NCBI GenBank assembly: GCA_963799395.1
Contig: CAWCWZ010000061.1
Span: 1 to 37,540, forward strand
DNA: 37,540 nt
Direction of reading: 5' to 3'
Source: Bog-752 sp963799395
GTDB taxonomy: Bacteria > Actinomycetota > Thermoleophilia > UBA2241
The notes beneath the pieces were generated by a model. That model was given only the letters and a program-made list of their open reading frames with translations, did not search any database and was not told the DNA's origin. Positions 7,467-15,568 of the stretch are shown piece by piece. The position numbers were made by a program, and so were the translations under genes. Position 1 is the stretch's first letter. Every line of letters starts with the position of its first letter.

Positions 7467-9215
7467 CTACAGCGCCGGGGCTCCCCAGCCGCGCAACCGG
7501 TAGTACTCGCCGAGCATCTCGTCCATCTCGTCCTGGGTCACGGTCTGCTGCTTGTCGTCGTCGGTCGCTCGCTCCGTGATCCAGGCCGGCAGCTTCTCCT
7601 TGGTGCGGGCGGTGAAGCCGCGCAGCTCGTTGAAGCGATGGGTCTCGGTGATGATGCGGTTCGCCACGGCGTGCAGGTCGTCGCTCGAGTAGTCGGTGCC
7701 GATCGCGGCGTTCACGACGGAGGCGATGTACGGCCAAGGCACCAGGTCGCGGTAGAAGCGACAGTAGATGAGCGTGTCCATGATGCACAGGCGGTCTTCC
7801 CAGTCGATGTACATCGCCGCCTTGCCCTCGGTGGTCTGCGGGTCGATGAACCCCGCGAGCTCGGCCTTGTAGAACGTGGCGCGCAGATGGCAGGCGCCGC
7901 GCGGCGTGGCCACGAACGACAGGCCCATGCCTTTGAGCGAGCGCGGATCGTAGCCGGCCGGCTCCATGCCCTTGACGTGCACGGCCACGCCTTCGAGCCC
8001 GAGCTCCTTCTCGACCTTGAGGACGCCCTCGGCGAACAGGTCGCCGAGCTCGGTGTCGCGCCGGCACATCGACTCGAGGAAGGCGGCGACGCCTTCGGCG
8101 TCGCCGAAGTCGAGCTCGAGGTCGATGAGGCCGCGCCGCGAGGCTTCGATCGCCAGGGCGCAGAGGTTGCCGCCCGTCATCGTGTCGACGCCCAGACGGT
8201 CGCAGATGTCGTTCAGGTACATGACCTCGGCGAAGTCGACGATCTGGCACAGGCCGCCGAAGACGTAGATCGTCTCGTACTCGGGGCCGTCGATCTCGAG
8301 CCCCTCGTGCGGCCCGTCGGGCACGCGGCAGTGCTTGACGCACTGCATGATGCAGGGCGGACAGACCTCGTTCTTGACCCAGAAGCGGTCGCGCATGGTC
8401 TCGGTGGTGAGCGGCTCGATGTCGTCGAGGTGCCCGGTGCGCCAGTAGCGCGAAGGGAAGGAGTTCACGCCGTTCAGCAGCCTCACCATGTTGACGGTGC
8501 CCCCGCGCCGGTAGGCCGCCACGCCGGCGTCGTCCTTGCCGCGCTCGGCCATGTCCTTGACCAGCGCCTTGAACTCGTCGGGGCGCGCCGGCTCGACCTT
8601 CTTGTCGCCGTGAAAGACGACGCCCTTGAGCTTCTTGGAACCGAAGACGCAACCGACACCGCCACGGCCCAGACTGTGCCACTTGTTGTTCTCGACGCAG
8701 GCGAAGCGCACCAGGTTCTCGCCGGCCGGCCCGATGACGCATGCCTGAGCCTTTGGGGCGGTCTCTTTGTGCCTGGCCACCAGGCGCTCTTCGGACTCGA
8801 AGGTGTCGAGGCCCCAGAGGTCGTCGGCGGAGTGGATGGCCCCTCCGTCCTCGGAGACCTCGAGGTAGACGGGCGTGTCGGAGGCGCCCTCGACGATGAC
8901 CACCCTGTAGCCGGTGCGGGCGAACTGTGGGGCGACGTTGCCGCCCGATGTGCACTCGCCGTAGCCGCCGGTCAGGGGCGACAGATAGTGCACGCCGTAG
9001 CGGTTGCCGCCGAACATCGTCGTGCCCTGAATGGGCCCGACTACGAAGATGAGCTTGTTGTCGGGGCTCAGCGGTTCGACGTCGGGACCGACCTCGTCGA
9101 GCAGATAGTGCGTGCCGATGCCTTTGCCGCCGACGTAGTCGCGGATGGTCTCGGGCGCGATCGTCTCCTCGGTGACGGTGCGCGTGGTGAGGTCGATCCT
9201 GAGCAGGTCTCCCAT
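7467..9215 (-). CDS. aldehyde ferredoxin oxidoreductase family protein (AOR)
   Basis: Tungsten- or molybdenum-bispyranopterin enzyme that oxidises aldehydes to acids and reduces ferredoxin. The 582-aa length fits the family. The N-terminal pterin-binding beta domain shows RIDLTTRTV, YVGGKGIG and GPIQGTTMFGGNRYG. The [4Fe-4S] cluster cysteines are in CPPCIMQC (C285, C288, C292), with candidate fourth ligands C477 or C485. The start ATG 9215 has AAAGGA six bases upstream; the longer frame adds a few residues with no ribosome site. The gene follows alanine dehydrogenase on the same strand, but a 189-base gap with two hairpins lies between, so it may have its own control. The substrate is not predictable from sequence. 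Its presence suggests low-oxygen metabolism and a ferredoxin partner. Confidence 0.95.
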   Translation of the reverse strand: MGDLLRIDLTTRTVTEETIAPETIRDYVGGKGIGTHYLLDEVGPDVEPLSPDNKLIFVVGPIQGTTMFGGNRYGVHYLSPLTGGYGECTSGGNVAPQFARTGYRVVIVEGASDTPVYLEVSEDGGAIHSADDLWGLDTFESEERLVARHKETAPKAQACVIGPAGENLVRFACVENNKWHSLGRGGVGCVFGSKKLKGVVFHGDKKVEPARPDEFKALVKDMAERGKDDAGVAAYRRGGTVNMVRLLNGVNSFPSRYWRTGHLDDIEPLTTETMRDRFWVKNEVCPPCIMQCVKHCRVPDGPHEGLEIDGPEYETIYVFGGLCQIVDFAEVMYLNDICDRLGVDTMTGGNLCALAIEASRRGLIDLELDFGDAEGVAAFLESMCRRDTELGDLFAEGVLKVEKELGLEGVAVHVKGMEPAGYDPRSLKGMGLSFVATPRGACHLRATFYKAELAGFIDPQTTEGKAAMYIDWEDRLCIMDTLIYCRFYRDLVPWPYIASVVNAAIGTDYSSDDLHAVANRIITETHRFNELRGFTARTKEKLPAWITERATDDDKQQTVTQDEMDEMLGEYYRLRGWGAPAL

Positions 9216-9273
9216 GCCGAGTCCTTTCCGACGCTCCAAAGCTGCATGCGCCTGCGACGCTGGAGATGAAGAA

Positions 9274-9328
9274 GCGCCGCCCGGCGCCGTGTCCCTGCGT
9301 AAGGATTCACCACGACGCCGGGCGGCGC
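9274..9328 (-). promoter_or_regulatory. 13-bp stem with 29-nt loop upstream of the AOR gene
   Basis: GCGCCGCCCGGCG (9274-9286) pairs perfectly with 9316-9328 across a 29-base loop. On the minus strand the stem ends in TTCTTC, about 60 bases before the AOR start. It may be a leader structure or a weak terminator. It does not match any riboswitch consensus I can recall. Confidence 0.45.
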
Positions 9329-9346
9329 AAGCCCAGCTTGGACGGC

Positions 9347-9370
9347 GGGCCGGGCCCTGGGGCCCGGCCC
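9347..9370 (-). terminator. GC hairpin after alanine dehydrogenase
   Basis: A perfect 10-bp stem (GGGCCGGGCC / GGCCCGGCCC) with a 4-base loop, 34 bases after the ald stop. There is no U tract on the minus strand, so it would be a U-less terminator or an RNA-stabilising hairpin. Confidence 0.5.
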
Positions 9371-9404
9371 AGCTCGACGAACTCTGTCGCTGCTCGGTCC
9401 GGTC

Positions 9405-10529
9405 CTACGCCTTGACGGCGTCGGCCAGCGGCGTGTAGGTGAGGCCGTGGGCCGTGGCGACCGACGGGATGGTGAGCTTGCCACGATACACGTTGACGCC
9501 GAGCGCCAGCGCCGGGTCGTCGGCGACGGCCTTCTCGAAGCCCTTGTTGGCGATGGCCAGTCCGAACGGCAGCGTGGCGCCGGCGAGCGCCATCGTCGAG
9601 GTGCGGGCCACGGCGCCGGGCATGTTGGCGACGCAGTAGTGGATGACGCCGTCGACCACATAGGTGGGCTCGGTGTGCGTCGTGGGCTTTGAGGTCTCGA
9701 AGCAGCCGCCCTGGTCGATGGCGACGTCGACGAGCACGGAGCCCGGCAGCATGCTCTTGAGCATGCTCTTCTTGACGAGGTGCGGAGCCTGCGCGCCACC
9801 CGGCAGGAGCACGGCGCCGACGACGAGGTCGGCATCGGCGATCTCGGCCTCGATGGCCGCCTCGGAGCTGAGGACGGTCTCGATGCGGCCGCCGAAGATC
9901 TCATCGAGGTACGTGAGACGCTCGGCGCTCTTGTCGATGACGACCGTGCGGGCGCCGATACCGACGGCGACCCTGGCCGCGTTGGTGCCCACGACGCCGC
10001 CGCCGATGATGACGACCTTGGCCTGCGGCACGCCGGTGACGCCACCGAGGAGCACGCCGCGGCCGCCGTTGTTCTTCTGCATGTGGGCGGCGCCGGCCTG
10101 GATGGCGAGCTTGCCGGCGACCTCGCTCATCGGGAAGAGCAGAGGATGGGCGCCGTTCGGCATCTCGACGGTCTCGAAGGCGATGGCGCGGATGTCGGCC
10201 TTGATCATGGCATCGGTGAGCTGGCGGGCGTAAGCGGCGGCCATGTGCAGGTAGGTGTAGAGGATCTGGCCCGGCTTGAAGCTGTCGTACTCGACCGGGA
10301 TGGGCTCCTTGACCTTGTAGATCATGTCGGCGCGAGCGAACACGTCGGCGACGGGGGCGAGCTCGGCGCCCGCGGCCTTGTACTCATCATCGCTGAAGCC
10401 CGAGCCCACGCCCGCGCCGGCCTCGACGATGACGGTGTGACCTGCGCGCACGAAGTCCTTGACACCATTCGGGGTCATGGCGACCCGGTATTCCTCGTTC
10501 TTGATCTCCTTTGGCACGCCGACGATCAT
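9405..10529 (-). CDS. ald: alanine dehydrogenase
   Basis: NAD-dependent oxidative deamination of L-alanine to pyruvate and ammonia, or the reverse. The protein is 374 aa, the family length. The N-terminus MIVGVPKEIKNEEYRVA carries Arg15; Lys74 (YKVKEP) and His95 (YLHMAAA) match the catalytic pair of the Mycobacterium enzyme within one residue; the Rossmann motif GGGVVGTNAA and the Asp in VAIDQGG are present. The start ATG 10529 has a strong AAGGAGG site. An Lrp/AsnC-type gene lies directly upstream on the same strand, and in Mycobacterium an Lrp-type protein (AldR) controls ald, so the same logic is likely here. AOR follows downstream. Confidence 0.97.
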   Translation of the reverse strand: MIVGVPKEIKNEEYRVAMTPNGVKDFVRAGHTVIVEAGAGVGSGFSDDEYKAAGAELAPVADVFARADMIYKVKEPIPVEYDSFKPGQILYTYLHMAAAYARQLTDAMIKADIRAIAFETVEMPNGAHPLLFPMSEVAGKLAIQAGAAHMQKNNGGRGVLLGGVTGVPQAKVVIIGGGVVGTNAARVAVGIGARTVVIDKSAERLTYLDEIFGGRIETVLSSEAAIEAEIADADLVVGAVLLPGGAQAPHLVKKSMLKSMLPGSVLVDVAIDQGGCFETSKPTTHTEPTYVVDGVIHYCVANMPGAVARTSTMALAGATLPFGLAIANKGFEKAVADDPALALGVNVYRGKLTIPSVATAHGLTYTPLADAVKA

Positions 10530-10618
10530 CGTCGCCCTCCTTGTGGGTCTCCGCAGTTCTCCAACGATCGCGGGCGCAAGCGCGTTGCCGGCGCGTCTCA
10601 CGCCCCATTGACGTTGGC

Positions 10619-10627
10619 AGTGTAGCA
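10619..10627 (-). promoter_or_regulatory. possible extended -10 promoter of ald
   Basis: TGCTACACT on the minus strand fits an extended -10 (TGn plus TACACT) about 90 bases before the ald start. No clear -35 box is seen, which extended -10 promoters can tolerate. Confidence 0.35.
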
Positions 10628-10708
10628 GAAAACGGGCATCGTTCCTGCCGTCCTCGGAAGATAATCCGTCGCGCGATTACCGATTCGTCAAAGACCGCCG
10701 TGGGCGAG

Positions 10709-11206
10709 TCAGGTCGGGCCGCCGTTGGCCGCCGTCCACGCCTGCGTCATGGCCGGCGGCAGCAGCATCCACTTGTGGCTGGCCTTCATGACGACGAACA
10801 TCTCGCTCGACTGGACACCGCCCAGCGTCTGCAGGGAGGTGTTGAGAAAGTCGTACAGGCCGTTCATGCCGTCGGCGGTCACGACCTCGGCGATGATGTC
10901 GTAGCGGCCCGTCACGACCGCCGCCCAGCTGACCTGGTCGAGCGCCGTCATGCGCTCGACCATCTCGTCGAGGTTGTAGCGCTCGAGGCTGAGCCCGACG
11001 ATGGCGATCGTGAGCTCGGGCGTCTCTGAGGCGTTGACCAGGGCCGCGATGCGCAGCACCCCGGTCACGACCAGCTGGCGCAGGCGGCCGCGGACGGTCG
11101 GGGTCGAGATACCGAGACGGACGGCGATCTCGGATGCGGCCAGCCGGCCGTTGGCGAAGAGCGTGCCGATCAGCGCCTTGTCGAGCGCGTCGAGTCCGCG
11201 TTTCAT
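10709..11206 (-). CDS. Lrp/AsnC family transcriptional regulator
   Basis: A 165-aa protein with the two-part Lrp layout: an N-terminal winged HTH (about residues 5-55; LDKALIGTLFANGRLAASEI, then LGISTPTVRGRLRQL) and a C-terminal RAM ligand-binding domain (about 70-150; VTGRYDIIAEVV). Such proteins form octamers and respond to amino acids. It lies 179 bases upstream of ald on the same strand, so alanine is the likely effector and ald the likely target. The SDR gene is divergent from it, and the short shared intergenic region holds an AT-richer palindrome (11258-11266). Start ATG 11206 is preceded by CAGGGGGGGCC, which can act as a ribosome site. Confidence 0.93.
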   Translation of the reverse strand: MKRGLDALDKALIGTLFANGRLAASEIAVRLGISTPTVRGRLRQLVVTGVLRIAALVNASETPELTIAIVGLSLERYNLDEMVERMTALDQVSWAAVVTGRYDIIAEVVTADGMNGLYDFLNTSLQTLGGVQSSEMFVVMKASHKWMLLPPAMTQAWTAANGGPT

Positions 11207-11257
11207 GGCCCCCCCTGAGTCGCACGGCCGCGCGGCGCGGCGGGTCGTCTGCTCTGT

Positions 11258-11266
11258 GTATCATAC
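11258..11266. promoter_or_regulatory. palindrome between the divergent lrp-like and SDR genes
   Basis: GTATCATAC is a perfect palindrome around one central base and the only AT-rich patch between the divergent genes. It could be a -10 element for either side (TATCAT or TATGAT) or part of an Lrp-type operator. The evidence is only position and symmetry. Confidence 0.3.
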
Positions 11267-11328
11267 TGAAAGCGGAGTCGGCGGCGGAAGGCGTGGTGGA
11301 CACAGATGCGGGCGGGCGAGGCGACGGT

Positions 11329-12141
11329 GTGAGGCTCGACGGCGCGCGATGTCTCGTGGTCGGCGGCGCCCGGCGCCTGGGGCGCGTGATCGCCCTCGAC
11401 CTGGCCGCCCACGGCGCCGATCTCGCCGTCAGCAGCCGGTCGGCCGCGGGCGACGCCGCCGCGACGTGCGCCGCCATCCGCGGCCTCGGCCGGCGCGGCG
11501 TGGCCGTCACGGGCGACCCCTCCGCGCCGGCCGCGGCCGCCGCCCTCGTCACCGCGGCCGCCGACGCGCTGGGCGGCCTCGACGTGCTCGTCTACACCGC
11601 CGCCGGTCCGTTCAGACCGGCGGCCCCCCAGGACATCGACCTGGGCGACTGGCAGGCGTCGTTCGACGTCGTCGCGAGGGGTTTCTTCGTGGCCGCCTGC
11701 ACCGCCCGTGGACTCTTCGTCTCTCCCGACGCCCGTCAGAACGGCGCCGCCAGCGCGGGGGCGACCGAGGGACCGTCGCCGTCGACGGCCGGGCCGGCCG
11801 CGACGTCGCGCGGCGTGATCGTGGCCCTGACCGACGTCCTCGGCGCGGCGCCGGCCGCAGCCTTCGCCGGCCACGGCGCCGCCAAGGCCGCCCAGATCGC
11901 GCTCGTGGCCTCGCTGGCCAAGGCGTGGGCGGCCGACGGGGTGCGCGTGTGCGGCGTGGCGCCCGGGCCCGTCGACCTGCCCGACGACCCGCGCCGCGAG
12001 GCGACCTTGAGGGCCGGGGCGCGGGCCGCCAGCGGCCGGCCCGTGGCGGCCGGCGACGTCGCGCGCGCGGTGCGGTTCATGATCGTCTGCGACGCCCTGA
12101 CCGGTGTGAACCTGCCGGTCGACGGTGGCGCGCTGCTCTAG
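11329..12141 (+). CDS. short-chain dehydrogenase/reductase family protein, atypical active site
   Basis: A 270-aa Rossmann-fold protein with SDR features: glycine-rich VGGARRLGR near the N-terminus, a central YTAAGP in place of NNAG, and VAPGPVDLP plus TGVNLPVDGGALL near the end, as in SDRs related to pteridine reductase (FolM type, with a VALTD segment where Ser is usual). The catalytic Tyr of YxxxK is replaced: the sequence reads HGAAK, with His182 and Lys186. A Ser/Ala/Pro-rich insert lies at about residues 127-160. Either catalysis is altered or this is a non-catalytic member. GTG 11329 was chosen for its GAGG seven bases upstream; GTG 11293 or 11296 are alternatives. The gene is transcribed away from the lrp-like gene and converges on the PucR gene. 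Substrate unknown. Confidence 0.85.
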   Translation: MRLDGARCLVVGGARRLGRVIALDLAAHGADLAVSSRSAAGDAAATCAAIRGLGRRGVAVTGDPSAPAAAAALVTAAADALGGLDVLVYTAAGPFRPAAPQDIDLGDWQASFDVVARGFFVAACTARGLFVSPDARQNGAASAGATEGPSPSTAGPAATSRGVIVALTDVLGAAPAAAFAGHGAAKAAQIALVASLAKAWAADGVRVCGVAPGPVDLPDDPRREATLRAGARAASGRPVAAGDVARAVRFMIVCDALTGVNLPVDGGALL

Positions 12142-12142
12142 C

Positions 12143-12177
12143 CGGGCGGCGCCCCAGTCCGGGGCACGGCGCCGGCG
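12143..12177. terminator. possible bidirectional terminator between convergent genes
   Basis: Nested GC-rich complementarity (GCCCC, loop AGTCC, GGGGC, with outer GCCGG/CCGGC) fills the 48-base gap between the stops of the SDR and PucR genes. There is no T run on either side. Confidence 0.35.
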
Positions 12178-12189
12178 GGCCGACCTCGC

Positions 12190-13854
12190 CTACGGCTGAC
12201 GCACGGCCCGCGGCCGCTTGCCCGACTGGGCCACCAGCTCGCGCGCCTTGAGGGCCAGCCAGAACTCCATGCGGTCCTGCGAGCTGCCGAGGTCGCGCCC
12301 GGTGATGTCCTCGACGCGCTTCATGCGATAGCGCAGCGTGTGGCGGTGCACGTAGAGCCGCTCGGCGGCCTCTCCCCAGTGACCGTTGGCTTCGAGAAAG
12401 CACGAGAGGCTCTTGACCAGGTCGCTCGCGTTCTGCTCGTCGTACTCGCGCAGCTTGCCGAGCACGCTGTCGTAGAAGACCTCGAGTGACACCGTGTCCT
12501 GCAGGCCGAGCAGCAGGCCGTACGAGCCGAGGTCGTCGAAGCTCGCGATGACGCTCGTGCTGCCCTTGAGCTTGCGGATCTGGATCGCGTAGAGCGCCTC
12601 GTAGTAGCTCTGGCGCAGATCGACGAGCGAACCGTGCGGCCGGCCGATGCCGATCGATACCGTCACCTCGGGGATCATGCCGGCGATCGTGCCCTGGAGC
12701 TCGGCGGCGAGCGCCAGGACTTCGTGGGCGCTGCGCTCGCCGAGCTGCACGAGCACGACCACCGAGTCGCTGTGCGAGGCCGAGATGAACAGCAGCTCGC
12801 GCTGGGCGAGGAACTCGTCGACCGCCCAGTGCAGGCGTTCCTTGACGTCCTGGACGACCGTCTCCTCGCGTTCGTGCACGCCGTCGACGAAGGCCTTGAA
12901 GGCGTCGACGTCGACCAGCATGATGAGTTGCTCGGCGCCCGGCTCGAGCCCGAAGAAGGCGAGACGGCGGGCGATCTCCTCTTCGTAGAGATCGCTGGCG
13001 ATGAGCTCGTCGAAGAAATCGCCGGCGAGACGTTTCTCGGTCTCGGCGACGGCCTTCTTCTTGACCAGCTCGAGGGCCGTGACGGTGACCACGTGATGGA
13101 GGATGATGCGGTCGTAGTCGGAGAACTCGCCGCCGTCCTTGATGACGGCGAGGAAGGCGCCGATGCGGTGCGAGGCCACGACCGGGTAGACCTGCACGCT
13201 GCCGCCTGCGCCGTGGGGCACCTCGACCGAAAAGTCCTGGCGCGAGGCCCGCTTGTCGGAGATCTGCTTCCAGAGGTCGGCGATGAGCTCGGCGGGGATG
13301 CGCCGCCGGTGGGCGGCCTCGCAGAGCACGAGCCCGTGAAAGTCGTAGAGCACGGCCGAGCAGCCGACCAGGGCCGAGAGCGTCGAGATGATGAACTGCA
13401 GCCCCTTTTCTTCGAGGACGATCTTGGTGAGCTTCTCGTGGACCGCGAGCGAGCGCTGCAGGAGCGAGTACTGTTCGTTCACGATCTTCGAGGCGACGGC
13501 CTCGGTGATGGCGATGAACGGGATGTTGTAGGGCACCTCGAACAACGGAAAGTCGTGCTTCTCGGCGAGCGCGACCATGGCGTCGGGCACGGTCTTGAAG
13601 CCGAAGCCCACGCCGAAGCCGAGGCCCGAGAGGTTGGCGTCGATCAGCCGCTGCAGCATGGCGAGCTGCTCGGCCTCGCGGTCGACGAGCGCGAGGCCCG
13701 TGGTGAGCAGCAGCTCACCGCCCTTGAGCCAGCGCGTGGGGTCGGACATCTCGGCGATGTGCACCCAGCGTACCGGGTTGCTGACCGCCTTCTTGCCCGC
13801 ACAGAGCCTCAGGTTGAGACCGGGGATCTCGAGGATATCCTGAACGGTGATCAT
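12190..13854 (-). CDS. PucR family transcriptional regulator
   Basis: A 554-aa activator-type regulator. The N-terminal PucR domain spans about residues 5-125 (VQDILEIPGLNLRLCAG, VRWVHIAEMSDP, GGELLLTTG). A middle sensory region is followed by a CdaR-type GGDEF-like domain (about 290-420) and a C-terminal HTH_30 domain with LYVHRHTLRYRMKRVEDITG, which is diagnostic. PucR proteins usually respond to nitrogen-rich substrates such as purines or other amines and control nearby catabolic genes. Here it ends a run of same-strand genes with an Opp transporter, two amidohydrolases and corrinoid methyltransferases, so it is the best candidate for their regulator. It is separated from the YbjQ-like gene by 142 bases, so it may have its own promoter. 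A GGGAGGG lies unusually far (about 13 bases) before ATG 13854. Confidence 0.94.
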   Translation of the reverse strand: MITVQDILEIPGLNLRLCAGKKAVSNPVRWVHIAEMSDPTRWLKGGELLLTTGLALVDREAEQLAMLQRLIDANLSGLGFGVGFGFKTVPDAMVALAEKHDFPLFEVPYNIPFIAITEAVASKIVNEQYSLLQRSLAVHEKLTKIVLEEKGLQFIISTLSALVGCSAVLYDFHGLVLCEAAHRRRIPAELIADLWKQISDKRASRQDFSVEVPHGAGGSVQVYPVVASHRIGAFLAVIKDGGEFSDYDRIILHHVVTVTALELVKKKAVAETEKRLAGDFFDELIASDLYEEEIARRLAFFGLEPGAEQLIMLVDVDAFKAFVDGVHEREETVVQDVKERLHWAVDEFLAQRELLFISASHSDSVVVLVQLGERSAHEVLALAAELQGTIAGMIPEVTVSIGIGRPHGSLVDLRQSYYEALYAIQIRKLKGSTSVIASFDDLGSYGLLLGLQDTVSLEVFYDSVLGKLREYDEQNASDLVKSLSCFLEANGHWGEAAERLYVHRHTLRYRMKRVEDITGRDLGSSQDRMEFWLALKARELVAQSGKRPRAVRQP

Positions 13855-13916
13855 GTCGGTTTGTCGCCCTCCCGCCCGCGTGCCGCCGCCGTGCCTCGTG
13901 TCCCGTTACTCTACCG

Positions 13917-13960
13917 TCTGTCCAACCGCAAGGCGAGACTGATGGGCGATTTGTCCAAGG
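13917..13960. promoter_or_regulatory. direct repeat upstream of the PucR gene
   Basis: TCTGTCCAACC (13917-13927) and TTTGTCCAAGG (13950-13960) share TNTGTCCAA and are 33 bases apart, close to three helical turns. The position before the PucR gene fits an autoregulatory site. Two copies of a 9-mer is weak evidence. Confidence 0.3.
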
Positions 13961-13975
13961 CGTCGCGACTGGCGA

Positions 13976-13993
13976 GGGCGACGAACGTCGCCC
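13976..13993 (-). promoter_or_regulatory. perfect hairpin just after the YbjQ-like gene
   Basis: GGGCGACG, loop AA, CGTCGCCC begins three bases after the stop codon. No U tract. One of four similar post-stop hairpins in this gene run (see also 14408, 15569 and 17145). Confidence 0.6.
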
Positions 13994-13996
13994 GCA

Positions 13997-14338
13997 TCAA
14001 GCGGTGGGGGCGACGGCTTCGACCACGACCGCGCTGCCGTAGGCGAGGACCTCGGTCATGTTCTGGGCGATCTCGGTGGCGTCGTAGCGCACACCGATGA
14101 TGGCGTTCGCGCCCATCTGCTCGGCGTGAGCGACCATGATCGCAAAGGCTTCGGCGCGGGCCTGCTCGCACATCTCCACATACTCGTCGATGCGGCCGCC
14201 GCCGAGCGACCGGAACCCGGCCGCGATCTGGCTGCCGAGATGCGCCGAGCGCACGGTCACGCCGCGCACGACGCCCAGGTTGCGCGCGACCCGGCAGCCG
14301 GGCATCTCGAACGTCGTCGAAGTCCATTCGTAGTCCAC
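13997..14338 (-). CDS. YbjQ/UPF0145 heavy-metal-binding-domain family protein
   Basis: A 113-aa protein covering the whole YbjQ-like domain: the N-terminal strand with a Cys (EMPGCRVARNLGVVRGVTV), the helical part with MVAHAEQMGANAIIGVRYD, and the terminal strand VLAYGSAVVVEAV. The family forms small oligomers; its biochemical role is not established despite the heavy-metal label. Start GTG 14338 has AAGGAGG eight bases upstream. The longer frame upstream is out-of-frame reading of the C45 gene. It sits between the C45 hydrolase and PucR genes on the same strand; its tie to the pathway is unclear. Confidence 0.9.
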   Translation of the reverse strand: MDYEWTSTTFEMPGCRVARNLGVVRGVTVRSAHLGSQIAAGFRSLGGGRIDEYVEMCEQARAEAFAIMVAHAEQMGANAIIGVRYDATEIAQNMTEVLAYGSAVVVEAVAPTA

Positions 14339-14407
14339 GACACGATCCTCCTTGCCTTGGCGCGACCGGCGGCGGCGCGCCCCGTTTCGTTTCGATCGTC
14401 GACCGGA

Positions 14408-14423
14408 CGGGCGGCGCCGCCCG
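14408..14423 (-). promoter_or_regulatory. 16-bp perfect palindrome just after the C45 gene
   Basis: CGGGCGGCGCCGCCCG begins four to five bases after the C45 stop codon. As RNA it would fold with a 6-bp stem and 4-base loop. No U tract. Confidence 0.5.
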
Positions 14424-14427
14424 GGTG

Positions 14428-15543
14428 TCAGTCCATCTCGAAGACCTGATAGGGGTTGTCGCACGGCGTACCGGCGCAGGCGTACAGGCGCCGTTCGTCC
14501 AAGTCGCAGATGATGCTGCCGACGGTCATGCCCTGCTCGCCGAGGGGCTCGCTCTCGTCGGGATGGCCGCAGATGCAGGCGTCGGCCGAGGGTTCGTGGC
14601 AACGCAGGATGCGAGCCACGAGCTCGACCGGATCGTCGCCGTGGTCGAGCCCAGCGACGAGCATGGCCTCGGCGGTGTCGAGGCGCGTGCGCGACTCCTC
14701 CGCGTCGGAGCCCTCGAACGCCGCCATCGCGGCCGCCACGTAGTGATTGGTGTGCGCCATGTAGCCGAGCCGGCTGTGGTCGGCGAAGTCGCCGGCGGTG
14801 GCCGACGACTCGATGTCCCACAGCCGGCCCGCAGTGTCGGCGAAGAACTGGTTCGTGCCCCTGGCCCGGGCCGGCAGCAAGCCCCTGTCGCGCGCCGTCT
14901 CGAGCGTCGCGGCCTCCATGGTCGAACGCCGCACGAAGACGTTGGGCACCCCTACCCTGTTGTCGGTGGAGTGCACCGAGTTGCTCAGGTTGCCGATGCC
15001 GTGCGAGCTCAGGCCCACGATCGGCAGGTAGGCCGCCCCGGCGAAGGCCAGCAGCCGCGTGCCGTCGGGCCCGGTGAGGTCGAAGAGCACGTTGTTCACC
15101 GCGTCGACCACGTACCAGTCCATGTTGTGACCGACGACGTGCCGGCCGGCGGCGACGACCGCCACCGCGGTGCAACCCGGGGCGAGCCGCCCACCGGCCG
15201 GCGGCGGCTCGTCCGGAAGCGGCTGCTCGCCGACGGTCGGCTCGCTCGCCGTGAGCTCCTCGGCGCAGTTGGGTACGAGCAGCGCCGAGAGCGGCACGCC
15301 GGCCCCCTCGGCCATGCCCTGGAGCTCCTCGAGCTGGTCGGGCGTCCAGGCGCGGGCGTAGCGCAGGTAGGCCGAGGCCTGTCGCTGCGCCTCGGCATAC
15401 GACAGGCCGCCGCTCATCGCGGCGAAGTTCTCGGCGAAGAAGGCGATCGACGCCTCGATCTGCGGCCGCGCCGCCTCGCCGACCTGGCGACCGATCTCGC
15501 GGTACGAGCCGCGGGCGCGGACGTAGACGAAGGGGATCGCCAT
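14428..15543 (-). CDS. C45 family autoproteolytic acyltransferase/hydrolase
   Basis: Member of the C45 (acyl-CoA:6-APA acyltransferase-like) N-terminal-nucleophile family: a proenzyme that cuts itself before a Cys, which becomes the nucleophile and hydrolyses amide bonds. The 371-aa length fits. The predicted cleavage is Gly123/Cys124 in LAPGCTAVAV, followed by the family HNMDWY segment (Asn140, Asp142) and a later ARGTNQFF stretch. The N-terminal propeptide includes YLRYARAWTPDQLEELQGMAEGAG split over typical helices. There is no signal peptide, so it acts in the cytoplasm. AAAGGAG precedes ATG 15543. It lies downstream of the MttB-like gene in the same run, which suggests it opens an amide in the imported substrate. 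The substrate is not known. Confidence 0.88.
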   Translation of the reverse strand: MAIPFVYVRARGSYREIGRQVGEAARPQIEASIAFFAENFAAMSGGLSYAEAQRQASAYLRYARAWTPDQLEELQGMAEGAGVPLSALLVPNCAEELTASEPTVGEQPLPDEPPPAGGRLAPGCTAVAVVAAGRHVVGHNMDWYVVDAVNNVLFDLTGPDGTRLLAFAGAAYLPIVGLSSHGIGNLSNSVHSTDNRVGVPNVFVRRSTMEAATLETARDRGLLPARARGTNQFFADTAGRLWDIESSATAGDFADHSRLGYMAHTNHYVAAAMAAFEGSDAEESRTRLDTAEAMLVAGLDHGDDPVELVARILRCHEPSADACICGHPDESEPLGEQGMTVGSIICDLDERRLYACAGTPCDNPYQVFEMD

Positions 15544-15568
15544 CTCCAGCTCCTTTCGCGCCGGAGGG

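Noticed and set aside
12634..14100. Long open frame opposite the PucR gene
   Set aside because: Asp/Glu/Gly/Val-rich translation typical of the antisense of a high-GC gene; the minus-strand PucR has clear domains.
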